This document shows, piece after piece, positions 51,901-64,000 of a DNA stretch of 64,000 nt. Every line of letters starts with the position of its first letter. Within the stretch, counting starts at the first letter, position 1. The notes under the pieces are model-generated. The model was not told the origin of the DNA, did not search any database, and worked only from the letters and a program-made list of their open reading frames with translations. The translations under genes and the position numbers were made by a program. The stretch is from Piscicola geometra (taxonomy: Eukaryota > Annelida > Clitellata > Hirudinida > Piscicolidae), in NCBI GenBank assembly GCA_943735955.1, contig OX030958.1, positions 7,450,626 to 7,514,625 on the forward strand. The letters run 5' to 3'.

Positions 51901-54900
51901 CGTGGGTAATGGTGAAAATGAGTTCAGGCTGAGCTGAATGGGCAATTATGGCTAGAGAATCGTCTGTACAAATGGCTTCAAACTTTGCTACTCCTGATGC
52001 TTGGTTCATATCTAAGCTGAGAATCACAGATTTGGGTAAGATTAATCGATACGTTTGCAAGGAGAGAGTGGTGAGAGTAGTGATTAGTTAGAACTTTTAA
52101 TTATTTCAAAATGAGTTTCAATAATTTTCCATAACTACACTCGAAATGAACTTTACAAATATCCATTAGCTCAATAAAGTTAAAAAAGTAAAATATAGTT
52201 TAAAAAATTAAAAACCTACTTTCCCATAAATATAACAACATCAAAATGGTAGTTCGCTTTTGAAGCTTTGTAATATTCATGTGACAATTTCATGGCATCT
52301 TTGTAATTAATCTTAAATGGCGCTGACGTCACTTGTGTACTGTCTCCATCCGTGAAGATCGACTGGTTCTTAGTTCATTGGGATAAAACTTGTTAGATTT
52401 TTTATAATTTATATAAAAAAACTTTCAAGTTATTATATGTTTTATTATTTTATAAATATATATATATAAATTAGAGCAATTACAGCTGATTATCTTGTAA
52501 AATTTCATTAATTTTTATAACCAAAAAATAGGCAATACAAGAATTATAAAGTAAACTTTATCTTTAACTTTATGACTTTATCGAAATACATCTATAAATT
52601 TAATGTACAAAAATTTTTTTAAAAAAAGTTTTATATACGGAAATTTATTGCCAGACATTACATTAAGTTTTATTCTTTGTTAGTTTAAACAAGAACCGTT
52701 TCAATGTAGAACTTTGAAAGATGCAGTGAGATGGAGAAGTCGGGTCGCTTGATTCTTCGAAAGTTTTCGTCTACCTGAAAAACCGAGTGACTATTTAAAA
52801 AATAAATAAAATAGATTTAATTATATTTATCAAATTATTTTATTTTATTTTTCCATGCATATATTGGTTTGTATTTAAAAAGAATTAGTAGTATACTTTG
52901 AATATATTTTTATTTCTAAAATTTTCTAGTAATACGTAATATAATTATATGAAAAACTTTAAATTTCTATCAGTATCTTGAATTTTAATTCTAGTTTAGT
53001 TTATTCATGATTATTCAATTGGCTGAACATCATCCGATCAGAATTGGCACTGACTTTCTTGATTGTGTACGAGTAGAAGTCCTTGATGAAGGCGAGAGCA
53101 GCCTGAACACTGCCATTGTGGTACTCCAGCCATCTGTGTGGTTGTTGTTGTTGTTATTGCTTTTAGTTCTTTGTTCCTAATCCGCATGACCGAACCATTC
53201 CGGTCTCATGCGGAGAAGGTAGGTGAACACCTCCCCCCCTCTCTCTCTCAGAGCCTCATCGCATTGATCAGTGTGGATGAGCTCCTGAAGCACCTCTTTA
53301 GCAGACTTTTTGTTGGCTTCACCTGTGAGTTCACTGAACAGCTGAAGTGCAAGTGTCTCTTCCCATGGTTTAGGTCTGATGCGAGTGAAAGGTTCTCGAA
53401 TGACCCCATTGCCTGTGATCTGGGCCAATGCACTTCTGGAGTTCTCTCGCCAGCCTTTGTTTCGCCTGAAGCGATTCGGAACATGCTTGTCAGCTGTCAC
53501 ACGTAGTGGGTGGTGTTCATCCAGCCTCAGCGTTCTCTCATAGGCTTTCAGAGTCAGCATAAAACCCTTAATCCTTGCCGGAACAATGTTTGCTTCACGC
53601 CACACTGCTTCATCGGGGCATATCCTGGTTAGCCAAGCGATGATTTCTGCCGCTCTCTTCTGTTCCCTTTCCAGAAGATCAAAGTTGGAAGCACTTATCC
53701 AGGGCATCCAGCTGGCGGCAGCATACCAGAGTACTGACTCTACCGTGGCGTTGTAAACCTTCTTCAGTGTCGCAAATTCACATCCCCAGTCCTTACCAGT
53801 GAGTTCTGCGATCACCTTAGTCCTTTCACGCATGGATGCTGCCACCATTTGGACGTGCTTACCAAAATTGAGACCATTGTCGATTGTCACACCAAGATAC
53901 CTCTGTGGCTGCTGAAACTTTCTAGTCCTGTTGTTGTTGTTGTCATCGTTGTGGTGGTGGCGCATTGTGGTTGTTGTTGTCGTTGTTTTCGTCATGGTGA
54001 TTGATTTGAGGCTTGTTGCTACTGAAACATTTATTTCTGAGTAATTGTGCCATAGCAAGTTAAGAGAGATGTTGCCAAACAATTAAACCTCATGTGCTCC
54101 GAAACATCGTGTAGCTTTAAGAAAAAACGCTTTTATTTCATTAATTTCATTTATATTTTATCAGAACCACTCCACTTCAACACCAATGACTTGAATACTC
54201 TTGCAAGAAAATAGCAAGGTTGTCTACTTGAATATCATTTTAATTTAAACATTTAAAAAAGCAAGAAAATAGTAAGGGTGCCACTGACTTGAAGTAGAGA
54301 GTGTAGTCGATGTGCAGTAATACCTCAACAGTCAAGTTTTGGTGGTCAGGGGCAAGTTCCACGTTTGAAGAATAAGAGCTACCGGCTTAAAAATAATTAT
54401 CTTTTAAACATTTAAAAAGGCATTTTAATAATTAAATTGTTAAAATGGAAAAAAGAATTGAGCTATTGAAAAATATTCATAGCAAACGTTATTTAACGGG
54501 TTCTAAATTATACTGGTTCTAGGTAAACCAATCGTTAATCGATGTACGCTTAAGCGTCTTATATGTGAAGTCTTTTACTTTTACAATAAAGAGATGAGAC
54601 CTACATTTGTTGTGATCAATCGAAAACTAGAAAAATACGGAAGTATTTCAAACCAATTTGCATTAAGGATTCGGAAGTGACGGTGTAGGAAACATTATTC
54701 AAAATTAATTCATCTTTTCTCACATTTGGTCTCAAATTCATGTTTTCAGAAGTGGGGAACATATGATGGTACACTTTCTTTACATAATAGTATCCTTTCT
54801 GTTGAGATGTTTTTCCATACAATCAATGTTATCTCTAATGATGTATAGCTATTTGTAAACTTATTAAAAAATTTTACTCAAAATCAAAAGTAAAAATTAT

Positions 54901-55974
54901 TTCGAAATTCTGAAAAAATGATAAGTAATTATTTATTTATTTGTTGCTTTGCATGAATTTCATTAACTAAACGCAAGTTGAGAGGCCACTCACATACTCA
55001 AATCCTCCACCCTTTCTCTTCCTGATCACGAAGTTGCCATAGCCATAATCGCGAGAATAGTTTCCGTAATTGCCTCTGAGGTCTTGCGAAACTAAACTGA
55101 GCGCTATATCAGAGGTGGCGTAGTGGAGGGGTATGTGGAGGGAGAGGGAGACGGGCAGGCCATCTTGGTTGAGAACCATCTCATTTTCAATGATCTCTTC
55201 GAAAGAGTAAAAATAAAGGAATAATAAATATTTTTTTACATATTTGTAACAGTTTTAATACCGTCAACCGATTTTATAAGTTTTTTCACTGAAATGTGTG
55301 AAAATAGCAATAACTGTCATGTAAAACATATGTTATTAGTTTTAATAATTTTGGAATTAATTTTCTTGATGAGAAATGCGGCAGCGGGTTTACAAAAACA
55401 AGTTCACAACGTCAATGAACTGAAAAAGCGACTGCTGATGGTCTGAAGGGGTTTGAGCAACGCGTCATCAAGGATGCATTGACGAAGGGCGCAAACTTCT
55501 GCGTGCCTGGGTTCAAGCAAGACACTTGGAGTAATTTTTTCAGCAGTTACTTGTTGTTTCTTTAATAGTTTCATTTCATTTATTGAATTCAGAAAAGTTA
55601 AAAATATGTATTTTAAATCACAGTTATCCCTATTTTACACTTGTTTTTAGTTTCAAAAAAGTTTTAAAACAAGGACAGAGAAAATAATGTTTATAAAACA
55701 TTGTCTTGCATCCATTTGTGAAATTTTTCAAAAATAGTTTGACCATTGCCGAAGTTATAAACAAATACACAGTGGCATGTTTTAATATCGACTACAGTGT
55801 ATATTATGACATTTTATCTGATCAATTAATTGAAATAACTATTTTAATGGTTCGAAATCAATTTTTTTAATAAAGCAAGATTACTAGGCTCCCCCTAAAA
55901 CCTCTAGTACCTTTCTGGGCTTGAGAACAACGCAAAAGAAAGAACGCGGTCACAAACAACCCTGATAAAAACAT
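48921..55974 (-). CDS. Secreted reprolysin-like metalloprotease, unit 2, near-complete copy
   Basis: Same 15-exon layout as the gene at 36,071-45,266, without the exon 13/14 LINE and with a short intron 10. The signal peptide differs slightly (MFLSGLFVTAFFLL). The zinc site HELGHVLGSRHD is intact (exon 8 at 51,888-52,016). The exon 10 donor used in the sister gene (AAC|GTTAAA) reads AACTTTAAA here; either the GGTGACT donor 12 bases upstream in the same phase is used, or translation stops after CGVGDLEL and the four CCxxC modules are lost. All downstream exons remain open, which favours use of the upstream donor. Confidence 0.8.
53143..54082 (-). mobile_element. LINE fragment, unit 2, open frame of 301 codons
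   Basis: Same insertion as at 42,432-43,374, but the frame is open from about 54,082 to 53,177 and ends MRPEWFGHAD then stop and an (AAC)n tail. It covers only the region after the catalytic YADD box, so it is not an active enzyme. Upstream of RYLGVTID the frame is low-complexity Thr/His/Asn and probably not LINE-coded. Confidence 0.82.
55396..55526 (+). mobile_element. Tc1/mariner-type transposase remnant, unit 2
   Basis: Copy of the fragment at 44,688-44,818 with the same internal stop; duplicated with the unit. Confidence 0.5.
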
Positions 55975-56421
55975 CGTTGTTATCTGCCGATAATTACGGT
56001 TTCTAATGATATTTTCAAATCCAAAACTTTTAAATATCCCTTGAAAGAACAGTAGTGCTTTGTTCAACTGTAATAAAGAAATATAAAGTTATAAGTTTCT
56101 TTTATTATATTAATCAATAATGTAATCAAAATTTATTACGAGTCACGTAATGAAAATGGAATGATTTGTGAGAAAAGTTTTGATTGTTGGGAATTCAAAA
56201 AAAGAATAGCATAAAAAATCGCAGATTATTCTGGAACAAATGCAGCTCATTCAGGCTACCTAGCATGAAAGACTTTGGCAATGGGAGAGTTATCTGTAGA
56301 AGAGTAGTTTCATCCATAAAGAATAATTATTATTTTGTTAAAAATTAAATTCAAGATTTAAATATACAAGTTTTTGGACAACAGTGATAAATACAGTTTA
56401 TTTCAAATACTTACTTTTTCA

Positions 56422-58556
56422 TCAGTCCTTCCATATAACAGCATCTTCTGTACGATCCACTCTCCAAGAATCTTCTCCTCTGGCATGAACCGCCTCTCGT
56501 TTCTCGAGAAAGCTACTGTCATCCTTGCCGGGTGTCTGCTTGCCATAGCCCTTTTTGCCGTCAGTTGTCTGATTTTGATGATTTTTTTTCTTTAAATTCT
56601 TTTGCATAAAAAGAAGATAAACCAGGAAATTCGAAAAGTTTATGATTGAAAAAAAATGTATATATATAATTCGAAAGTCAAAAAAATTGTGGATATGTTT
56701 TTTTATATTGGCTTGGCTGAGCAGAAGAAAAATGGAAAAAAGACTTATCAGGCTCGTTTTTTACCTTTGATGATAAAAAACTAGAATATATAATGTAAAA
56801 AGATAACTGAATAAAGAAATCTAGTTTGAGATACAACTTTATTTGCTTAGTGATGAATTGCATCCGCTTGCATTGTTTTTCCACTGTTCTGCACACTGTG
56901 CAAAACTTGTTGCCCAGCACACAGCTGCCGCAAATCCCTTTGTGATCAATTCACTTCAGTTTGTCCAAGAGTTAGGTGCCTTGTTCAGGGAAGGTCAAGA
57001 AGCAGTTTAGGGATGCTTTAGTGTCTCTTATAATTGACTTTCCTGATGAGCCACTGAATAAAAAGTATAGTATAAAACTTCTTTGTCCTACAAGATGGCT
57101 AACCAGAGTATCTGCAGTGTCTTTTGTGCTTGAACATTATGAAGTGGTACTTGGTAGCTAAGAATCATTTGTTTCTATTAGTGCTGCTGATAAAACAGCT
57201 GTAAAGGCTCGAGTCTTTTTTCATCAAGGCACTACTGCACTGGCCCTCAAGGTAGTTGTTTTGGTGTTCTCACTTCTGGAACAGTTAAACAAGTTGTTGC
57301 AATCAGCAAGTGCCAAGCTCAGTGGAATGGTTGCAGCAACTGATTGTGTTGTGCAAGAGCTGCGTCGCCTACGATCAGATGAACAGTTTAACGCCATTTT
57401 CAGAGTAGTCAGCAGTATGTTTTAGGCATATGATCTTGAGCCGATTGCTGTACCTCGGGTGCGAAAGCCGCCACAAAAGTATTACGCGCTGGGCCCAGCT
57501 TATGTAGCAACAACACCAGAGGAACATTATCGAGCAGCATATTACGCTGTCATAGACATTGCAATCATGCAACTCACAAAAAGGTTCAATCGAGATTCTT
57601 CTGGTTTGCGTTCATACTTGCAGCTGGAGACAATGTTGCTGAGTGGTGAAGTGAACTAGGGTATTTGCAAGCAGTACCGTGAGTTAAATGAAACTTGTCT
57701 TTGTTCAGAGTTAGCTATGTTCAAAGACCAGAATGAATACAGAACTTTAGCACAATCGCAAAAAATAATGCAAGCTATGATCACGGAAGCCAGACATCTG
57801 TTTCCTTAGATTGAAAGATTGATCAGGTTGATGCTTGTGTCTCCACAGCGTCATGTCCTGCAGAAGGATCTTTTAGTGCTTTGAGGCGTCTTAAGACTTG
57901 GTTGCGTGCACCTATGACACAGCCTCGCTTAAATTCACTGGCCGTTGGTCATGCACATCAGGATATACTTGGCAGTCTGAATTTAAAAAGGTTAGCAGAA
58001 GAATTTGCTATTCGGTCAGACATTCAAAGGGGTCTTTTTGGAAATTGAAGTGAACGAGATGTGGGGAAAGGGCAGGAGGACAGGCAGAGATGGTATTTTA
58101 TGTTATCTAAATATACACTGTAAGGCCAAAAAAAAATTACCATTGTATATTTGTTTATAATTTTGGCAAACTTTAATCTAATTGTAATTTTTAAACTTTT
58201 GACTCAGAAATTAATAGAAAACAAGATGTTATAAAATCTATTTGATGGGTTGATGGCTAGTTGTAATTGAAGTTATTCAAATCGCTCATAGTGACTAATA
58301 AAAAAGTATTGAGTATCAAACTTTTTTTCTAATGTTTGGTGATACAAATATTAATAGTTGATACAAAAATAATTTGCACTACAGCAAACAATACTAAATA
58401 GTATCGCTGGTACTGTATTGGTCGATACCGGTTCTTTGATTCCAGCCCTGGGAAGGACCCTCCCCCCAAAATTTTCCCACAGATTGCCGCCCCTGAGTCT
58501 TGGAAAAGAGGCTTGACTGAGCAGAAGAAAGTGAAAAAAACACCTATCAGTCTCAT
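56422..58556 (-). pseudogene. Broken small secreted peptide gene, unit 2
   Basis: Same damage as at 45,714-47,851: mature exon open (stop at 56,422-56,424), signal exon frameshifted at 58,501-58,556, decayed hAT between. The shared lesions show that the break came before this duplication. Confidence 0.65.
56861..58450 (+). mobile_element. Decayed hAT transposon (ZMYM1-like), unit 2
   Basis: Near-identical to 46,153-47,742, including every stop noticed. The poly-C tract beyond its right end is shorter here (58,456-58,467), an independent change. Confidence 0.82.
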
Positions 58557-59625
58557 TTTTTCACTTTTGATGATAAAAAACTAGAATATATTATGTAAAA
58601 AGATAACTGAATAAAGAAATCTAGTTTAAGATAAAACTTTATTTGCTTAGTGATGAATTGAATGTCTTTTGAAAGATAAAATAAAAAATACTTTTTGTTA
58701 AATATCGATATTATCTTTCTCAACCTGGGAGTCTTGGGAAGGAGGAAAGAGCGCTGCTAACAGGTATCAAGTAATCTATGATACAGATGCACGCAGCCAT
58801 GCCTTATATATTGTGCTTTCCACGCCTTTTGATTATTAAGAATGCATGACTGGTTTGTTTGGATTATTATTGTTTGAAATTGAGTGCAACTTAAAAGTTC
58901 AGTTATTATAATTTTAATAATTATTTTTACAAAAGTTTTCTGAAAACATGGGTTTCTTTAAGTATTCAGAACCGATCGTGGTTGTAGAAAATAGTGGATC
59001 GATTAAGAATATCAAAATACGCGTGTTATTTCAGGACTAATTTTGAAGGTAAATTTTTCTATTTTCTTGAAATGTATTCTCAGTAAGGGTTTTTATATAT
59101 CCAACATTTTCAGATTTAAATGTAAAACTTGCATTATTGAATATATTGAATAATTCATGTTTTGTATTAACATTTCTCATATTTTTATAGTATGTTGCGT
59201 TTTTGACATGAAGATGCTGGTGCAGTTAAAAGCTGTGGAGAGAAAACGGATTGAAAGGCCGAGTAATAATTCAATCTTCAACATATCATAAGTTTCGATT
59301 CGATTTCAAGCAGAAATCGATTTTATGAATAATTCGACTAATTTTTGCATATTTAAGCAGTTAAGCACGTGGAAGGTTGTTTTCAAAAACGGTCTAAAAC
59401 TAAAATAACTGCTACGTTTCGATGTTTCTTTTACTAGAGAACCAAACGAGGTTATCAATGTACTTATTAAATTGAAAGAAATATTTTTAAAAAATAATTG
59501 TTTTAAAGAAGTAACTAATCTTTAGACGAATAACTAGCTATATGATTACATGTCAATAACAGTTGTCAAGTTAACAGTGAATGTTAACAACTCCCATCAT
59601 ATGCCGAGACGCAAGGAAACTTTCC

Positions 59626-62600
59626 CTAGATACTCGGGGTCACTTCAATGTTCAGAGTTTGCAACTGCTGCCCACTGCACTGAGTACAACACTCCTTCGA
59701 ACAGTCTTTGCCTGCACAACCATCCACTCTGTCTCCGTACTCACACCCTTGAAGAATTTAAATTAAATCATTCAATTTTTGATTAAAATAATATAAAAAC
59801 ACATTTAAATTAATTTTTTTCCTATTTAGTTTTTAAAATTTCTATACAAAAATATCCTGGAAAGTTAAAGATACCAAGTTTTTCAAGAAATGCTTGCATG
59901 GATTAAATTGGACGCTTTCAAAGTGAAGCTTAAACACAAAAAGAGCCAAAAAATTTAATATAACTTTTCCTTTTTCAATTTTTTCTCTATGTTTCCACTC
60001 ATCACTTCATCTTCCACCTACCTTTTCTCTCTTTTACGAAGATGGCTCGACAACTGAAACAGCATTGTTTCTTCCTTTCTTGCTCGTAGCATTCTTTTGA
60101 CCGAAAATAGGAACATACAAACTCGTTTTCACAGTCAGGTTCTTGGGTAAATGCGTAAGTGAGAAAGATTATTTTAACATGTTGGTAATGAAAAAAAAGT
60201 ATTTTATTTGTTTAATTAATGAAACAATGATTAAGCCTTGAAGTCTCAAAAAACCACCCAAAGTATTTTTTAGAGAAATTAATCTTTTTTAAGTGATAGT
60301 TGCGATGTTAAAACTTATTTATTTATTTAAAAAGTATTATTATTTAATGGTATAAATATTTAAAGTTACAGCTCGTAAATTTCTATTATTTTTTTATAGA
60401 ATTGAAGCTTAAGTTCTAAATTAAGAATTAAATTCATTAGAAAAGCTTGAATGCTTTGTAATGTGTCTTTGGAGATCTTGTTCTACCATAAATTCCATGT
60501 ATAAGGTTTTTAAAGTAAATTTAAAAGTAAAAGAATTGCGCTTTATACATGGTGTTTTAGGGTAAAATTTAAATACACTGCTTTCAGTGCCTGAGAAAGA
60601 TGCTTAAATTAATTATTAAAATAATCGGGATCGACAGAATTTTCTGAAAACTAAACCTTTAAAGGGTTTTCATTTGTTATCAACATTGTTGTTATGACTT
60701 TTCTTTTGATTGTTTTATGAGACTATAAAAAGAAATTGAATAATTTTATGTGAAAATGGAAAATTACTGGCTTTGTATTCAATATAAGTTCCAGCATCTG
60801 AAAACAATTTTTTAAAATAACTTTAAATATAAAGTTTTCTTTAAATTAGTAGGGAGTTGTTATAATGAGTGAGTAACAAGTTGGCATAATTTTATAAAAT
60901 TAATCTGAAATTTATTAAGTTCAAAAAATGAAGCCAAGTCACGTTCACAAAATTTATAGCCCTAAATCACGGATAATGAAAACACCAACCACAATAACTC
61001 ACCGGTCTTGTTATACTGCAGCTTGCACGTTAAGCAGCAATCATCATTCATTCCTTGAAGGCGGCAAAAAGGGGGATGCGCTCTCACGTTTATTTCACAG
61101 TCGTCTGTTTTGTCTCCATACTCGCAGTCTTTGAAATCTGTGCAGTCAGATGGTAAAGGATGCTTTGCAACTTTTCAGTAGACTTTTCAACTTATGAACC
61201 TGAAAATCAATCAAAAAACATGTGGTACGAAGCTTCACCGGGTCGATAGAGCTTCGAGCAGGTTTGGCAGCATTTTGACCGAGCAGGAAGTTGGTAGCAG
61301 AAGCGACTATCGACTGTTGCTACTTCTGCACAAGTAGTCTCACCGAAATATTCCTTAATCTTCCATTTGTAATCTCCATGCACACATTGGTCTGTGGTGG
61401 ATGGTTGCATTGATAAATGTTGGAAAAGAAATATATTCAAAAGTTATAATTTTGTGCAAACCTATCTTCGTGTACGTAATAAAAAACACCCTAAAAAATG
61501 ACAACTTTGCATTTAAACAGAGTATTTAATCTCCTGCCTGCCACTTCAACACATTCTTCATTATAAACTAACCTCCCTTCCTCCTCACCATCATCAGCGC
61601 TGGGCGCTCTTTGATCTCTGACGCAAGAGTGGCCAAGACACCACTTCTTGTCGCCACACGGAGTCCCATCGGCTGCAGTCTGCCGGCCGTGCCTGCCGCA
61701 GTCTTTCTTCAACGGACGATAGCATTCGAGAGCTATGCATACATCCAGTTTGTCTTGCTTCAGAATTGAAAATGACGTTTAGTTAGTATAAGAAACAAAT
61801 TAAATTTCAAGATATTGAAATAATTTATTTATAAATTTGATTTATTTATTTATAAATTTAATGTTACAAATAAATAAATGCTTCAAAAAGCATAAAGTTA
61901 AACTAGAGATGTAAAACGATCACGTAAGAATTGTAAAGCTTTTAGTAAAAGCGATTAATAATTTGGAACTTATTCCTTTAAAGTTCCAAGTCACCCACTC
62001 CACAAAAGAAGGATTCAGTCCCGTACAACTGTTTGCACTGGTCGTCGAGTGAGAATCGTTGGCCAAAGAGAAGATCGCCATGGTGCAGGTCTTGTGGCGC
62101 TGTTGGCTCGTTCAAAAGACAGTTCTTATCCCTACTTGTGTATGAGAAAACAGGGTTGAAATAAAAAGGTATTTTTATGAGATCATCTTGAAAAAAAAGC
62201 AAACATTTATGGGTTTTTTCTCGAAATAACAAACGATGTAATAAAGTCAAGTTTTTCAAATTATAAAAAAAGTTATTAACTATTTGAAGATTAGCAGAAA
62301 GTTCAATTAATTAGTTAAAATACACATAGAAGTACCCATTGATGCGGTCGAGGGTCATCTTGAAGTAGGCGATTGAGCAGGGCGAGAAGAAACGGAGGTT
62401 CGAAGGATTATCCGCGTCCAAAAGCAACTTTGACATGAAGTTGTCATCATATCCCCGACAGTCATCACCATGGCCATCATGTCTGGCGCCCAAGCTGAAG
62501 GAAACAAAATGAAGAAGATTGTTTTAACATTTATGGTTAAAAACTCGTTAAAAAACAAATAATTGAAACCTATTTTGTAATAAATTACTTACACATGACC

Positions 62601-63836
62601 AAGCTCGTGGGTAATGGTGAAAATGAGCTCAGGCTGAGCTGAATGGGCAATTATGGCTAGAGAATCGTCTTTACAAATGGCTTCAAACTTTGCTACACCT
62701 GATGCTTCGTTCATATCTAAGCTGAGAATCACAGATTTGGGTAAGATTAATCGATACGTTTGCAAGGAGAGAGTGTTGACAGTAGTGATTAGTTAGAACT
62801 TTTAATTATTTTAAAATGGGTTTTAATAATTTCCCATAACTACACTCGAAATGAACTTTACAAAATCCATTAGCTCAATAAAGTTGAAAAAGTAAAAAAT
62901 ATTTTTAAAAAATTAAAAACCTACTTTCCCATAAATATAACAACATCAAAATGGTCGTTCGCTTTTGAAGCTTTGCAATATTCATGTGAAAATTTCATGG
63001 CATCTTTGTAATTAATCTGAAATGGCGCTGACGTCACTTGTGTACTGTCTCCATCCGTGAAGATCGACTGGTTCTTAGTTCATTGGGATAAAACTTGTTA
63101 GATTTTTTATAATTTATATAAAAAAACTTTCAAGTTATTATATGTTTTATTATTTTATAAATATATATATAAATTAGAGCAATTACAGCTGATTATCTTG
63201 TAAAATTTCATTAATTTTTATAACCAAAAAATAGGCAATACAAGAATTATAAAGTAAACTTTATCTTTAACTTTATGACTTTATCGAAATACATCTATAA
63301 ATTTAATGTACAAAAAATTTTTTAAAAAAAGTTTTATATACGGAAATTTATTGCCAGACATTACATTAAGTTTTATTCTTTGTTAGTTTAAACAAGAACC
63401 GTTTCAATGTAGAACTTTGAAAGATGCAGTGAGATGGAGAAGTCGGGTCGCTTGATTCTTCGAAAGTTTTCGTCTACCTGAAAAACCGAGTGACTACTTA
63501 ATAAATAAATAAAATAGATTCAATTATATTTAGTAAATAATTTTATTTTATTTTTTCCTGCATATATTGGTTTGTATTTAAAAAGAATTAATAGTATACT
63601 TTGAATATATTTTTTTTTCTGAAATGTTCCAGTAATACGTAGTATAATTATATGACAAACTTTAAATTTCTATCAGTATCTTGAATTTTAATTCTAGTTT
63701 AGTTTAGTCATGATTATTCAATTGGCTGAACATCATCCGATCAGAATTGGCACTGACTTTCTTGATTGTGTACGAGTAGAAGTCCTTGATGAAGGCGAGA
63801 GCAGCCTGAACACTGCCATTGTGGTACTCCAGCCAT
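59626..63836 (-). CDS. Secreted reprolysin-like metalloprotease, unit 3, 5' end beyond window
   Basis: Exons 5 to 15 are visible: exon 5 (LEYHNGSVQAALAFIKDFYS) up to 63,836, the catalytic exon 8 from 62,593 with HELGHV, and exon 9 with LGARHDGHGDDCRGYDDNFMS. The 5' exons lie past 64,000. It carries the same changed exon 10 donor as unit 2. Exon 9 has several replacements (Asp to His after the third zinc His; NDNNI to YDDNF), so this unit's protease has begun to diverge near the active site while the 3' half is almost identical to unit 2. Confidence 0.8.
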
Positions 63837-63843
63837 CTGTGCG

Positions 63844-64000
63844 GTTGTTGTTGTTGTTATTGCTTTTAGTTCTTTGGTCCTAATCCGCATGACCGAACCA
63901 TTCCGGTCTCATGCGGAGAAGGTAGGTGAACACCTCCCCCCCTCTCTCTCTCAGAGCCTCATCGCATTGATCGGTGTGGATGAGCTCCTGAAGCACCTCT
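63844..64000 (-). mobile_element. LINE fragment, unit 3, cut by window end
   Basis: Start of the third copy of the intron-4 LINE insertion: (AAC)n tail at about 63,844-63,860, then the C-terminal codons ending RMRPEWFGHAD. Continues beyond the window. Confidence 0.8.

Noticed and set aside
53177..54082. Intact retrotransposon gene
   Set aside because: The 301-codon frame holds only the part after the catalytic YADD box; no endonuclease or full polymerase is present.

Overview
This is nuclear DNA of an invertebrate animal. Genes are split by short GT-AG introns, the intergenic DNA is AT-rich and full of microsatellites, and LINE and hAT elements are common. A four-exon secreted hemerythrin with every iron ligand conserved points to an annelid or another hemerythrin-bearing lineage (sipunculan, brachiopod, priapulid); I cannot name the species. 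Exon borders were assigned by hand from GT/AG sites plus reading-phase continuity and homology; no transcript data were available.

Left part (1-13,145, + strand). A complete 11-exon PIF1 helicase (630 aa) is followed by a small TATA-driven gene for a secreted Arg/Pro/His/Thr-rich repeat peptide. Next comes a long multi-exon gene that I identify as treslin/TICRR, the replication-origin firing factor. It keeps both CDK-site motifs and the conserved middle domain, but I find no exons for the N-terminal third.

Middle part (13.5-41 kb). Minus-strand genes follow: hemerythrin, a 102-aa secreted protein, a 66-aa secreted peptide and a secreted reprolysin-like (M12B) metalloprotease. This block, together with the 3' half of treslin, occurs twice: copy A at 8,984-23,996 and copy B at 23,997-40,971. 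At the A/B junction, a metalloprotease broken within a catalytic-domain exon meets the first base of a treslin exon.

Right part (36-64 kb). Metalloprotease plus small-peptide units repeat in tandem with a 10.7 kb period. One metalloprotease gene (36,071-45,266) can be read through 15 in-frame exons as a 649-aa protein: signal peptide, propeptide, HExxHxxGxxHD catalytic domain, ADAMTS-like Cys-rich region and four small Cys modules. The next unit (48,921-55,974) and the window-edge unit (59,626 to past 64,000) are close copies with a changed splice donor. In these two units the peptide gene is broken by a decayed hAT transposon.

Mobile elements date the duplications. A LINE fragment and a hAT-type MITE are in A and B but absent from the homologous right-hand units, and an extra hAT is present only in B, inside a GT microsatellite. 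A collapse failure of two haplotypes during assembly would look much like the A/B duplication and should be excluded first. PIF1 and treslin act in DNA replication. The minus-strand genes share no pathway with them; most encode secreted proteins and may form a secretory, defence or venom-like cluster, but that is inference.
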